A stretch of DNA of 64,000 nucleotides from Synechococcus sp. RSCCF101 (GTDB lineage: Bacteria > Cyanobacteriota > Cyanobacteriia > PCC-6307 > Cyanobiaceae): assembly GCF_008807075.1 (NCBI RefSeq), contig NZ_CP035632.1, forward strand, positions 806,001 to 870,000, given 5' to 3'. The notes below the pieces were generated by a model. That model did no database searches and was not told the DNA's origin. It saw nothing but the letters and a program-made list of their open reading frames with translations. This document shows, piece by piece, positions 19,901 through 25,578 of this stretch; the first letter of the stretch is position 1; each line of letters opens with the position of its first letter. The position numbers and the translations under genes were made by a program.

Positions 19901-19996
19901 GTCGTACTGCTCCCGGTCGCCCGCATGAAGGTTGGACAACCGGTCCAGACGGCGTCTGATGCGTCCCAGCAGGCTGTTGTCAGCGTCGGAAGACAT
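10934..19996 (-). CDS. Giant repeat protein (3020 aa): Pro/Thr repeat array, five T1SS-type units, VWA domain
   Basis: Probably a secreted or cell-surface adhesin exported by the downstream HlyD/ABC genes. There is no Sec signal peptide. Order: an N-terminal segment with a basic start (LLGRIRRRLDRL); residues about 155-1110, a Pro/Thr/Met-rich array of 32-residue repeats; residues about 1120-2060, five units of exactly 190 residues, each ending FRDDGP and resembling DUF5801/T1SS-143 repeats; residues about 2095-2480, a von Willebrand A domain with MIDAS motif DYSGSMW and a later MTDGQT; a beta-rich segment; and an acidic, Pro-rich C-terminus. No GGxGxD nonapeptides are present. The array's distance-keeping role is inferred. 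It is divergent from the glycosyltransferase gene, with 179 bases between. Confidence 0.8.
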   Translation of the reverse strand: MSSDADNSLLGRIRRRLDRLSNLHAGDREQYDPATSSVDEGAVSQEPDVPPSASPAGWDGGDDVDLVRDHVGTEPLPQLREPELTRDPGAAPNDQPQAFPDSPELVGLHGAGLAAATEAAALGGFQIPHATAAPADAQTSGLTGSPEADPQPSPGTPEQATPGLVPQPTPGMVPELTPGMTPGLVPEMTPGMTPGLVPQPTPGMVPELTPGMTPGLVPEMTPGMTPGLVPQPTPGMVPELTPGMTPGLVPDMTPGMTPGLVPQPTPGMVPELTPGMTPGLVPDMTPGMTPGLVPQPTPGMVPELTPGMTPGLVPDMRPGMTPGLVPQPTPGMVPELTPGMTPGLVPDMTPGMTPGLVPQPTPGMVPELTPGMTPGLVPDMRPGMTPGLVPQPTPGMVPELTPGMTPGLVPDMTPGMTPGLVPQPTPGMVPELTPGMTPGLVPDMTPGMTPGLVPQPTPGMVPELTPGMTPGLVPDMTPGMTPGLVPQPTPGMVPELTPGMTPGLVPDMTPGMTPGLVPQPTPGMVPELTPGMTPGLVPDMTPGMTPGLVPQPTPGMVPELTPGMTPGLVPDMTPGMTPGLVPQPTPGMVPELTPGMTPGLVPDMTPGMTPGLVPQPTPGMVPELTPGMTPGLVPDMTPGMTPGLVPQPTPGMVPELTPGMTPGLVPDMTPGMTPGLVPQPTPGMVPELTPGMTPGLVPDMTPGMTPGLVPQPTPGMVPELTPGMTPGLVPDMTPGMTPGLVPQPTPGMVPELTPGMTPGLVPDMTPGMTPGLVPQPTPGMVPELTPGMTPGLVPDMTPGMTPGLVPQPTPGMVPELTPGMTPGLVPDMTPGMTPGLVPQPTPGMVPELTPGMTPGLVPDMTPGMTPGLVPQPTPGMVPELTPGMTPGLVPDMTPGMTPGLVPQPTPGMVPELTPGMTPGLVPDMTPGMTPGLVPQPTPGMVPELTPGMTPGLVPDMTPGMTPGLVPQPTPGMVPELTPGMTPGLVPDMTPGMTPGLVPQPTPGMVPELTPGMTPGLVPDMTPGMTPGLVPQPTPGMVPELTPGMTPGLVPDMTPGMTPGLVPQPTPGMVPELTPGMTPGLVPDMTPGMTPGLVPQPTPGMVPQATPGLVPDLVEAMTSLSTTLQTDDSETRGGSQATPSGQSTDVDQAGAWRGALTQVAAGQLAPQLGGGSALSLTRLSFAVNGAQPGQGVVSGMTSNGQTIYLHQQSPSVVVGSLQAAGPGTSPVFVLDVDAAGHPRLTQLQEIDHPDTSNVDEVVSLPSGKIALVGEFTGSHADQSPYSGSVRADLGGHVSFRDDGPSVIDQTIQLQTQLETDDTETAGGQVSVATDPTGAIAQEFARAAGAGIGLGADAGAGAVAASVSGYGLSVKGYDPSAGQGVDSGLTQNGQTIYLHEVSGGVVGSTEQGTNALAGANTVFAVRMDGQGRPSLIQVHQIDHPDTGSTDEAIPLGSGLVEMTAQVSGQDADGDPLSGTIRADLGSHLSFRDDGPSVIDQTIQLHTTLETDDTDIAAGGMTTATDPTGAIAQEFARAAQTGFSLGADDGAPAVAPTISGFGLTVKGYDVRTMQGVDSGLTQNGQTIYLHEVSGGVVGSTEQGTNALAGANTVFAVRMDGQGRPSLIQVHQIDHPDTGSTDEAIPLGSGLVEMTAQVSGQDADGDPLSGTIRADLGSHLSFRDDGPSVIDQTIQLHTTLETDDTDIAAGGMTTATDPTGAIAQEFARAAQTGFSLGADDGAPAVAPTISGFGLTVKGYDIHTMQGVDSGLTQNGQAIYLHKVSGGVVGSTEQGTNAIAGANTVFAVRMDGQGRPSLIQVHQIDHPNTGSIDEAISLGSGLVEMTAQVSGQDADGDPVSGTIRADLGTHLSFRDDGPSVIDQTIQLRTQLETDDSDVAGGGLSTATDHSGLMAQQFAQAAQQGVSLGADDGSGAVVPTVSGFGLAVKGYDPSAGQGVDSGLTQNGQTIYLHHRAGFVFASTAQATSGLTTENTVFNVRMDGQGRPTLIQTHQIDHPNTASTDEPISLRDGLVEMTAQVSGQDADGDPLSGTIRADLGSHLSFRDDGPEITQPTLVHVEGGVSVPGTVATTTGQGTPPSHAVTTHDYGPHQNIGLVLDYSGSMWETVDGSRKADYASHHAPGEQWGSHSHHHEIDDSYRISQQLESTASTIKQALTNAGYKVTTGQDVTDMRHWHIETPGPDATPGNVHIAVARFGTSGVAPHYVDITPAMVDSTGGQHGQPAYAQLLGGLESYLRHKSDGSTNHAEAWDLAHQMAQHWRGDASDPLHPQGAGSGVTIGTDTNLLFMTDGQTTTGDDVIPGQSVVLAHDRDGRLHDKLTDGSRFDSDDKEDVFNLIGDRIPGWSRVNYDHSSSQRNHRIDVQFTRGGSTEHVSVTAADLRNALHNDDLTRGSRHGNAEGMAVRDGQNEIVGWLTLPQMHHGSGSDGSNPLVFVPNQVGGVQVTGLTIDGHAHAVDTIHDLIARGQYNSEGVAGSEQLQSALDALNQEPGHRDPLLLAMGLTGSKDELAAQLEQLFSGSLPKGSVVETVTDAGGVAQQIQHVVAQHVAPKPDPFEASWAFTYDMGADDGSHAASASGAPAASGHAPGFQLALEHVVLATQGATAVRPFTASFDASGQSSNVQDHGNGQFEITVPGLGSFDVRLGSDFTQAGSRQGAISFHPLPGVHLPNGLQDLKLTISDGDQDRGSTQFSVPAFDNRGVADSAPAQADSPADDAASLEAMAASYGFQLSLGQQADDAQLLATVAPDLLEDLGGRTISGVHMEQGADGQQHLVVETEQGALMVTASADDQASWQPADDAAAGPDQDSGDPLDWLLGSADQPNTDDPAASVVLEQESAPVGGGSSEPESPDSGNAVASQPEPAAGTSEGLGADLLASSQALIADPDPSSEAGPAVLQPGADELQTPDSAPEGDAVLQAVSELLSAESAAPDPLSEDPSVDDDAASLLETPTDPLSLDAAQPEPPPETGDPLVDGMGLDDSQDMDVASMEPEPPLMEEPRQALDEQLGDMGS
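13810..16630 (-). repeat. Five tandem 570-bp coding units (190 residues each)
   Basis: The sequence around CGATCT recurs at 13981, 14551, 15121, 15691 and 16261, exactly 570 bases apart each time. Units at about 14790-15120 and 15360-15690 are nearly identical in DNA, pointing to recent duplication or gene conversion, while the outer units have diverged. Each protein unit holds a TDD start, a SGLTQNGQTIYLH strand, an IDHP segment and the end motif FRDDGP. Confidence 0.92.
16676..19524 (-). repeat. Tandem array of 96-bp coding repeats, about 29 units
   Basis: Identical landmarks at 16711 and 19495 are 2784 bases apart, exactly 29 x 96, so no indel has broken the register. Each unit encodes 32 residues built from PTPGMVPELTPG-type blocks. 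Units differ almost only at third codon positions (for example CCA/CCC/CCG for Pro), with rare changes such as Glu/Asp and two Thr-to-Arg. The array has no stop in any of the three opposite-strand frames, which produces long spurious reading frames there. Confidence 0.95.
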
Positions 19997-20175
19997 GGGC
20001 GGCAGCGGCGCTGTGGAATCCGGAGGAGGCGCATCTCAAAGCGTAATGACGCTGCCGATCCGCAACAGGGCAACAGTCCGGACTTGTCATGGTGATGAAT
20101 GAGCGTGAGAACCGACACCACGAGGGTGCCGATCACTGCAGACTGGACAATGCATCAGGGGCAGCAAGACAAGCG

Positions 20176-21779
20176 ATGATGAGCATCGTCATCTCAAGCC
20201 TGAACGAAGGGGTTCAGCTTGAGAACACCGTTCGATCGCTGCTACGCTCAGCCAACCCGACGGAGGACTCGAGATCATCCTGGTGGACGATGGTTCGAGC
20301 GACGCCAGCTTCGCCTTCCTGAAGACAAGGGGTTGGACTGATTCAGCCAATGGCACGCGAATCACTCATCTCCGACATGAGACGACGCAGGGCATCTCAC
20401 GCTCCAGACGCCTCGGTGCCAGCAGGAGTTGTGGCGACACGCTGGTGTTCATGGATGCCCATCTCAGCTTCCCCCAGCCAGACCTGCTGAACAACGTTCA
20501 CAGAGTGCTGACCAGCGGTGACTGCGACCTTCTGGGCATTGACTGCGCCGACAGCAGCTCAGGCATCAGCACTGCGGGATTCATCTACACCAGCCAGCAC
20601 ATCTGCCACCAGGCCATGGCCTGGCTGAGGGCAGCGGATGGCCCGCTGGAGGGCGTGAGTGTTCCGTTTGTGAATGGCGGCTTCTTCGCGATTCGAAGAG
20701 CCTGCTACGACGCGCTGCAGGGATTTCCTGACTTCATCGAGGGCTGGGGGCACGAAGACCGGTTCCTGAGCACCGTCGCCCACTATCGGGGCTTCCGGGT
20801 CCGGAGTTATCAGCAGCTGCAGGTCTGGCATCCCTACAAGACCACGGCCCGCGGGACAGCCGCGCAGCCAGCCGCAGCGGTGAATTCCGCGGAACGGATG
20901 CTGATGAACAGCCTGCGCTGCGGCTACATCCTCTACGACGACACCACGTTCGAGCTGGTCTGTGAACAGCTCTCGGCCGACTACGGGCCAGCGGCACTGA
21001 ACGGAGGGCTGAGCCGACTGGAACACGAGAAGGCGGCCCTGGATGAGCACCTCAGCGCCATCGGCCTGACCCCCTGCGAGAGAAACAGGCAGATGGCGCT
21101 GTTCTTCGAGCGCTATCGGCCCTGGCTACCGATGGTGGATGAGGCCCTACTGCAACAGGCCCGCCAGCTGGACCCACAGGCGGGCCTGCCGCTGGTGCAG
21201 GCTCTGCCTCACGTGCTCCCCTCTCTGCGACCACCGGAGAGCACGGACTACAGCGTGGCGCGGCTGTTCGTTGAAGCCCATCACCTCTTTCACAGCGGCG
21301 ATCTCAGCGCCGCCATGACAGCCCTGCTCGAAGGACTGACTCATGATCCGGATCATCTGCCCTCCTGCAGGCTGCTCACGCTCACGCTCCGGCAACTCGG
21401 CAGACACGCCTCTGCACGGATGTGGCTGGAGCATGCGGATCGGGTGATCCGGAAGCATCACACCCAGGGCACGATCCGACCCTTGGCCTGCAGCGATCAA
21501 GGCTTCCGCAACCGCCACCTGCGGCACTACTTCTGGCCCGGTCTGGAGTGTGAGGTCTGGACGGATCTGGCCATGGATGCAGCCGCCGGGTCGGATTGTC
21601 AGCAGGCCATGGATTGGCTGGCGCGCGCTCTCACGCTCCATCCCAACGACGCAACCGCCAGGGCAGCGATGGCCTCTCTGCAGATGGGCGTTGTGCCGGA
21701 GCGGTGGGCTTCGGGCCAGGGTCTGAGCGGCTCTGGAGCCGCGGGCGATGCCAGCATCGGAAGCCGACGCGCGGCCTGA
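20176..21779 (+). pseudogene. GT2-family glycosyltransferase with helical C-terminal region, apparent frameshift near codon 30
   Basis: The N-terminal part MSIVISSLNEG starts at 20176 or 20179. The essential GT2 strand EIILVDDGSSD, with the nucleotide-binding Asp pair, lies in a different frame from about 20268 on. A single lost base near 20262-20268 (for example in a GAGGGACTC context) would restore one frame of about 530 residues. Downstream, FMDAHLSF and the acceptor region FVNGGFFAIRR to EGWGHEDRFL match GalNAc-transferase-like GT2 enzymes. The last 190 residues are helical and TPR-like (LFHSGDLSAAMTALLEGL). It could be a real mutation, a sequencing error, or an internal GTG start at 20283 that would lack the first strand. 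Confidence 0.75.
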
Positions 21780-22732
21780 TGACCGACGGCATGCCCCCGG
21801 TGTTGATCGCCGCCTTCTACCGCTTTGCACCGCTGGGGACTGGTCGCCGGGCCTGGAAGCAGGAGTTGGAGGAGCTGGGCCGGCGGCAGGGCCTGAAGGG
21901 CACCCTGCTGCTGGCCGCGGAAGGGATCAACGGCACCGTGGCCGGGCCGGAGAGCGGCGTGGGCGAACTGCTGAAGACGCTTCAGGCCCGACCGGGGTTT
22001 GCCGATCTGCCGGTGCGCTTCAGCCGGGCGGACACGGCACCCTTTCATCGCTTCAAGGTGCGCCTCAAGCGGGAGATCGTGAGCATGGGCGCGCCCGCGC
22101 TGGACCCCCGCATCCGGGTGGGCCATTACGTGAGCCCCCACGACTGGGATGCTCTGATCGCGGATCCCGGCACCCTCGTGATCGACACCCGCAACGCCTA
22201 CGAGGTGGCGGTGGGCAGTTTCGAGGGTGCGGTGGATCCCCACACCGCCAGCTTCCACGACTTCCCTAGCTGGGTGGAGCGCGAGTTGCGGCCGCTGGTG
22301 GCGCGGCAACGGCCGCAGCGTCTGGCCCTCTTCTGCACCGGCGGCATCCGCTGCGAGAAGGCCACCAGTCACCTGGTTGAGCAGGGGTTCAGCGAGGTGC
22401 ATCATCTGCAGGGCGGCATCCTCCGCTATCTGGAGGAGCGGCCCGAGCAGGGCAGCCGCTGGCGGGGTGAGTGCTTCGTGTTTGATCAGCGGGTGGCCCT
22501 GAACCACCAGCTGGAGCCGGGCGAGCACAGCCTCTGCCATGCCTGTCGCATGCCGTTGAGCCCCGCCGACCGGCAGCTGCAGAGCTATGTGGAAGGGTTG
22601 AGCTGCCGCCACTGCATCGATCAGCGCAGCGCCGCCGACCGCCGCCGCTTCGGGGAGCGCCAGCAGCAGATGGTGCTGGCCGCAGCCCGGGGTGAGCCCC
22701 ACATCGGCCGGGTCTTCCCGCAGGAGGGCTGA
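21779..22732 (+). CDS. trhO: tRNA uridine(34) hydroxylase, rhodanese-like
   Basis: 317 residues. The TrhO/YceA family makes 5-hydroxyuridine at tRNA position 34 using oxygen. The N-terminal domain holds EGINGTVAG; a central rhodanese domain holds the active-site Cys in FCTGGIRCEKA; the C-terminal part has paired CxxC motifs (LCHACRMP and SCRHCIDQ) typical of the longer family members. Its ATG overlaps the TGA of the preceding glycosyltransferase frame (TGATG), so the two may be co-transcribed. The next gene follows after five bases. Confidence 0.92.
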   Translation: MTDGMPPVLIAAFYRFAPLGTGRRAWKQELEELGRRQGLKGTLLLAAEGINGTVAGPESGVGELLKTLQARPGFADLPVRFSRADTAPFHRFKVRLKREIVSMGAPALDPRIRVGHYVSPHDWDALIADPGTLVIDTRNAYEVAVGSFEGAVDPHTASFHDFPSWVERELRPLVARQRPQRLALFCTGGIRCEKATSHLVEQGFSEVHHLQGGILRYLEERPEQGSRWRGECFVFDQRVALNHQLEPGEHSLCHACRMPLSPADRQLQSYVEGLSCRHCIDQRSAADRRRFGERQQQMVLAAARGEPHIGRVFPQEG

Positions 22733-22737
22733 AGCGA

Positions 22738-23784
22738 GTGGCGGAGCTGCCGGTGCTCTACAGCTTCCGCCGCTGCCCCTACGCGCTGCGCGCCCGCCTG
22801 GCGCTGCTGGCGGCGGGGGTGGTGGTGGAGCTGCGCGAGGTGGCGCTGAAGGCCAAACCCGAGGCACTGCTCAAGGCGTCTCCGAAAGGAACCGTGCCGG
22901 TTCTGCTGCTGCCGGACGGGCAGGTGATCGAAGAGAGCCTGGAGGTGATGGGCTGGGCGCTCCACCAGGGCGATCCGCACGACTGGTGCCGCCGGGGCGA
23001 TTCCGCCGCGCAGCAGGCCATGGCCAGCCTGATCGCCAGCAACGACGATCGCTTCAAGCCTCACCTCGACCGCTTCAAGTACGCCAGCCGCTATCCGGAT
23101 GGCGCTGATCAGCGGGAGGAGCACCACCGGGCGGCGCTGACCGTGCTGCGCGAGTGGAACGCACGCCTGGCGCCGGGCGGCTGGCTGCTGGGGGATCGGC
23201 CCTGCCTGGCCGACTGGGCGCTGCTGCCCTTCGTGCGCCAGTTCCGCATCGCCGATCCCACCGACTTCGACGCACTGGCCGATCTGGCTCCCCTGCAGCA
23301 GTGGCTGGGGCGTTTTCTGGCCAGCCCGGAGCTGGCAGCCGTGATGACCAAACACGCGCCCTGGCAGCCCCCGGAGCCGGGACCGGCCTTCCCTGCCGGG
23401 AGCCGTCAACTGCGGCTGGCCCCCGGCGAGCGGCTACATCACCTGGCCCTGCCGGACGACTGGGAGCGGGCTCAAGCCAACGGGGAGTACCGCATCTCCA
23501 CCCGCGGCCGCACCCTCGAGCAGGTGGGCTTCATCCATGCCTGCCGCGAGCACCAGCTCACCGCCACCCGCTGCCGCTTCTACAGCGATGCCGGACCCCT
23601 GCTGGAGCTGGTGATCGACCCGGCTCGGCTCTCCTGCCCGGTGCGTGAGGAGCCGCCGTCAGCGGGATCAGCCATCGACGAGGCCATGGCTGCCGGTAGA
23701 GAGCCGGAATGCTTCCCGCACATCTACGGCCCCCTGCCGCTGACGGCGGTGGACGCCGTGCGCCCCATCCCTCCCCCACATTGA
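22738..23784 (+). CDS. Glutathione S-transferase-like protein fused to DUF952
   Basis: 348 residues from a GTG start. Residues 1-215 are a GST fold: a thioredoxin-like start with FRRCPYALRARLAL, the cis-Pro segment KGTVPVLLL, and an all-helical second domain with CLADWALLPF. Residues about 225-340 match DUF952 (HHLALPDDWERA, then GFIHAC, then FPHIYGPLPL), a small fold of unknown activity. Fusion of the two suggests a common substrate, but none is known. It lies in a tight run with trhO upstream (5 bases) and the next gene 14 bases downstream. Confidence 0.85.
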   Translation: MAELPVLYSFRRCPYALRARLALLAAGVVVELREVALKAKPEALLKASPKGTVPVLLLPDGQVIEESLEVMGWALHQGDPHDWCRRGDSAAQQAMASLIASNDDRFKPHLDRFKYASRYPDGADQREEHHRAALTVLREWNARLAPGGWLLGDRPCLADWALLPFVRQFRIADPTDFDALADLAPLQQWLGRFLASPELAAVMTKHAPWQPPEPGPAFPAGSRQLRLAPGERLHHLALPDDWERAQANGEYRISTRGRTLEQVGFIHACREHQLTATRCRFYSDAGPLLELVIDPARLSCPVREEPPSAGSAIDEAMAAGREPECFPHIYGPLPLTAVDAVRPIPPPH

Positions 23785-23798
23785 CGACAGCTTCCGCT

Positions 23799-24614
23799 AT
23801 GGCCGCTTCCGCCGTTCCCTGGTTCTCGCTCACCTACCTCGATCGCCACAAACTGCGGGGTGAGGGCGACGCGCTGAGGGAGCCCTCCGGTCTGGCCCTC
23901 TGCCCCGACGGATCGGCCCTGTGGACGGTCAGCGACGACAGCCGCCATCTCGTGCTGATCGATCCGGAGGGACAACCCATCCCCGGTCGGAGCTTCCGCA
24001 CCGGCGAAGAGGGGCTGGAAGCCCTGGCGCTGGACCCTGCCGGACGCATCCTCCACGCCGTGCAGGAAGACACCACCACCCTTCTGAGCCTTGATCTGGA
24101 GGATCAGCGGGTGGTGCAGCGGCAGCCGCTGGCGGCGATGGAGGGCTACGCCGCCGTTGCGGAGCTGTTCGAGCAGGGTCCGGCCAACAAGGGGCTGGAA
24201 GGGCTCAGCGTCCACAGCGGCAGCGGCGCCCTGTTCGCCCTCAAGGAGGGCCAGCCGCGACTGATGCTGGAGATCGCTCCCGACCTGAGCGCCATCCGCC
24301 ACGTGCGGCGGCTCGGCCCGGGCCAGGGCTTCGTCGACAGCGTGATCTCCGATGCCGAACTGGATCTCTCCGGGCTCTGCCACCAGCCGGGCGGAGACCG
24401 GTTCTGGATCATCAGCGACCGGGCGAGCCGGCTGTTTCTCTACGACTGGCAGAACGATGCCGTGATCCAGAGCGCCCTGCTGGCCTATGGACGCCGCGGC
24501 GAACTGCACTGCATCGACAAAGCCGAAGGCGTGGCCGTCGACCCGCAGCGGCAGCGTCTGTATGTGGTGAGTGACAGTGAAGCCAGGCTGTACGTGTTCG
24601 ACCTGCGCCACTGA
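23799..24614 (+). CDS. SdiA-regulated-like beta-propeller protein
   Basis: 271 residues from ATG 23799, without a clear signal peptide. Repeated blade motifs (EPSGLALCPDGSALWTVSDD, EGLEALALDPAGRILHAVQE, KAEGVAVDPQRQRLYVVSD) form a beta-propeller like the SdiA-regulated/YjiK family and related esterase-like phytase folds. No catalytic assignment is possible. A small inverted repeat, GTGCAT-TGCG-ATGCAC, at 24620-24635 lies between it and the convergent gene. The last 15 codons are partly repeated about 920 bases downstream. Confidence 0.78.
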   Translation: MAASAVPWFSLTYLDRHKLRGEGDALREPSGLALCPDGSALWTVSDDSRHLVLIDPEGQPIPGRSFRTGEEGLEALALDPAGRILHAVQEDTTTLLSLDLEDQRVVQRQPLAAMEGYAAVAELFEQGPANKGLEGLSVHSGSGALFALKEGQPRLMLEIAPDLSAIRHVRRLGPGQGFVDSVISDAELDLSGLCHQPGGDRFWIISDRASRLFLYDWQNDAVIQSALLAYGRRGELHCIDKAEGVAVDPQRQRLYVVSDSEARLYVFDLRH

Positions 24615-24668
24615 GCGCTGTGCATTGCGATGCACCCACCCACAAGCGGTCGTTCTCCGCTGCGAGGG

Positions 24669-25070
24669 TCAGGGAGACTCCACCTCGATCACATTGCGGA
24701 ACGGCCCCTGCTCCACCAGCTGGAAGGAACGGTGTCCGGAGAACAGCCAGGTGCGGCCCTGGGCATCGCGGTAAGGGCGCCGATCAGTGGTGGGGGCACC
24801 GGTGGGAGTGAACACCCAGAAGGGTTGATCCCCAGCCGAGAAGTCAATCCGCATCACCTCGCTGCCCTCCGGGACGGTGATCACGCAGGTCTGTCTCGTC
24901 TTGTTGAGCGAACAGGGCCTCTGGCTGATCCGCAGCCGGCCCAGCTGCTCAGCCGACAGTGGAGCGGAGCTGGCCGGGAGAGCGATGGAAGCAGCGAGAA
25001 GCAGCAGGCTGAGTGCAGGAGCAGCGGAGTTGCTCAAAGAGTGAGTTGGTGACTGTATTCTCCTCACCAT
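24669..25070 (-). CDS. Small exported protein, unknown function
   Basis: 133 residues. A Sec signal peptide (core ALSLLLLAASIALPASS) is followed by about 95 residues with two Cys (RPCSLNKTRQTC) that likely form a disulfide, and a compact beta-rich domain containing WVFTPTG and GRTWLFSG. No family is recognised. It is divergent from the small membrane protein at 25083, with only 12 bases between the two starts, so their promoters must overlap the neighbouring coding ends. Confidence 0.65.
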   Translation of the reverse strand: MVRRIQSPTHSLSNSAAPALSLLLLAASIALPASSAPLSAEQLGRLRISQRPCSLNKTRQTCVITVPEGSEVMRIDFSAGDQPFWVFTPTGAPTTDRRPYRDAQGRTWLFSGHRSFQLVEQGPFRNVIEVESP

Positions 25071-25082
25071 AAATAGAAACCA

Positions 25083-25289
25083 GTGCTGACCTTGAGATTG
25101 CCAACAATCGTCGCTGTCATTGCCCTGGGCGGCGCTGTGATCAGCGGCGGTGCTTACACACTCATCGGCTCAGAAGTTGATGACGATGGCATCCTTCGCG
25201 AACCCTTCGTCCTCATCCCGATGGCCTATACGCTGACCGCTGTCTCAGGAGTGAGCGCCGCACTCAGCCTGGCGACAAGAAAGCGTTGA
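25083..25289 (+). CDS. Small two-helix membrane protein, DUF3955-like
   Basis: 68 residues from a GTG start; an upstream in-frame stop limits other choices. Two hydrophobic helices flank a loop containing IGSEVDDDGILREPF, which matches the pattern of DUF3955 proteins (acidic turn, Gly-x-Leu, Glu-Pro-Phe, then a helix). Function is unknown. The stretch 25290-25578 after it holds no gene, only a remnant repeat. Confidence 0.6.
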   Translation: MLTLRLPTIVAVIALGGAVISGGAYTLIGSEVDDDGILREPFVLIPMAYTLTAVSGVSAALSLATRKR

Positions 25290-25493
25290 GAATCAGCATC
25301 CGCGACAGGATGACGGTGCGGAAGCAATGGACGAGTCCGCCTTGCATGCTCTTCACCCACCCGTGACGATGCAGGCACGGGGCACGGCGCCTGGTACGCA
25401 GTCAGGGAGTGGCTTATGTCGGGAAGGGTTCCCTCATTGGCCACTGAGCCCCTGATCGGTGCAGCCGTGCGCGGCAGCAGCGACGGGTGGAAA

Positions 25494-25546
25494 GTGACGG
25501 TGAAGCCAGGCTCAGGGGGTCGACCGAATCGACCTGCGCCACTGAG
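25494..25546 (+). repeat. Remnant copy of the 3' end of the propeller gene
   Basis: Two blocks found at the end of the gene at 23799-24614 recur here in the same order: GTGACxGTGAAGCCAGGCT (24571-24589 and 25494-25512) and TCGACCTGCGCCACTGAG (24598-24615 and 25529-25546). The spacing has changed from 8 to 16 bases. It looks like the scar of an old duplication or recombination. The frame here is not kept. Confidence 0.6.
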
Positions 25547-25578
25547 CTCTGCTCCAGCCCTCCCTCCGCGGCGACTCC

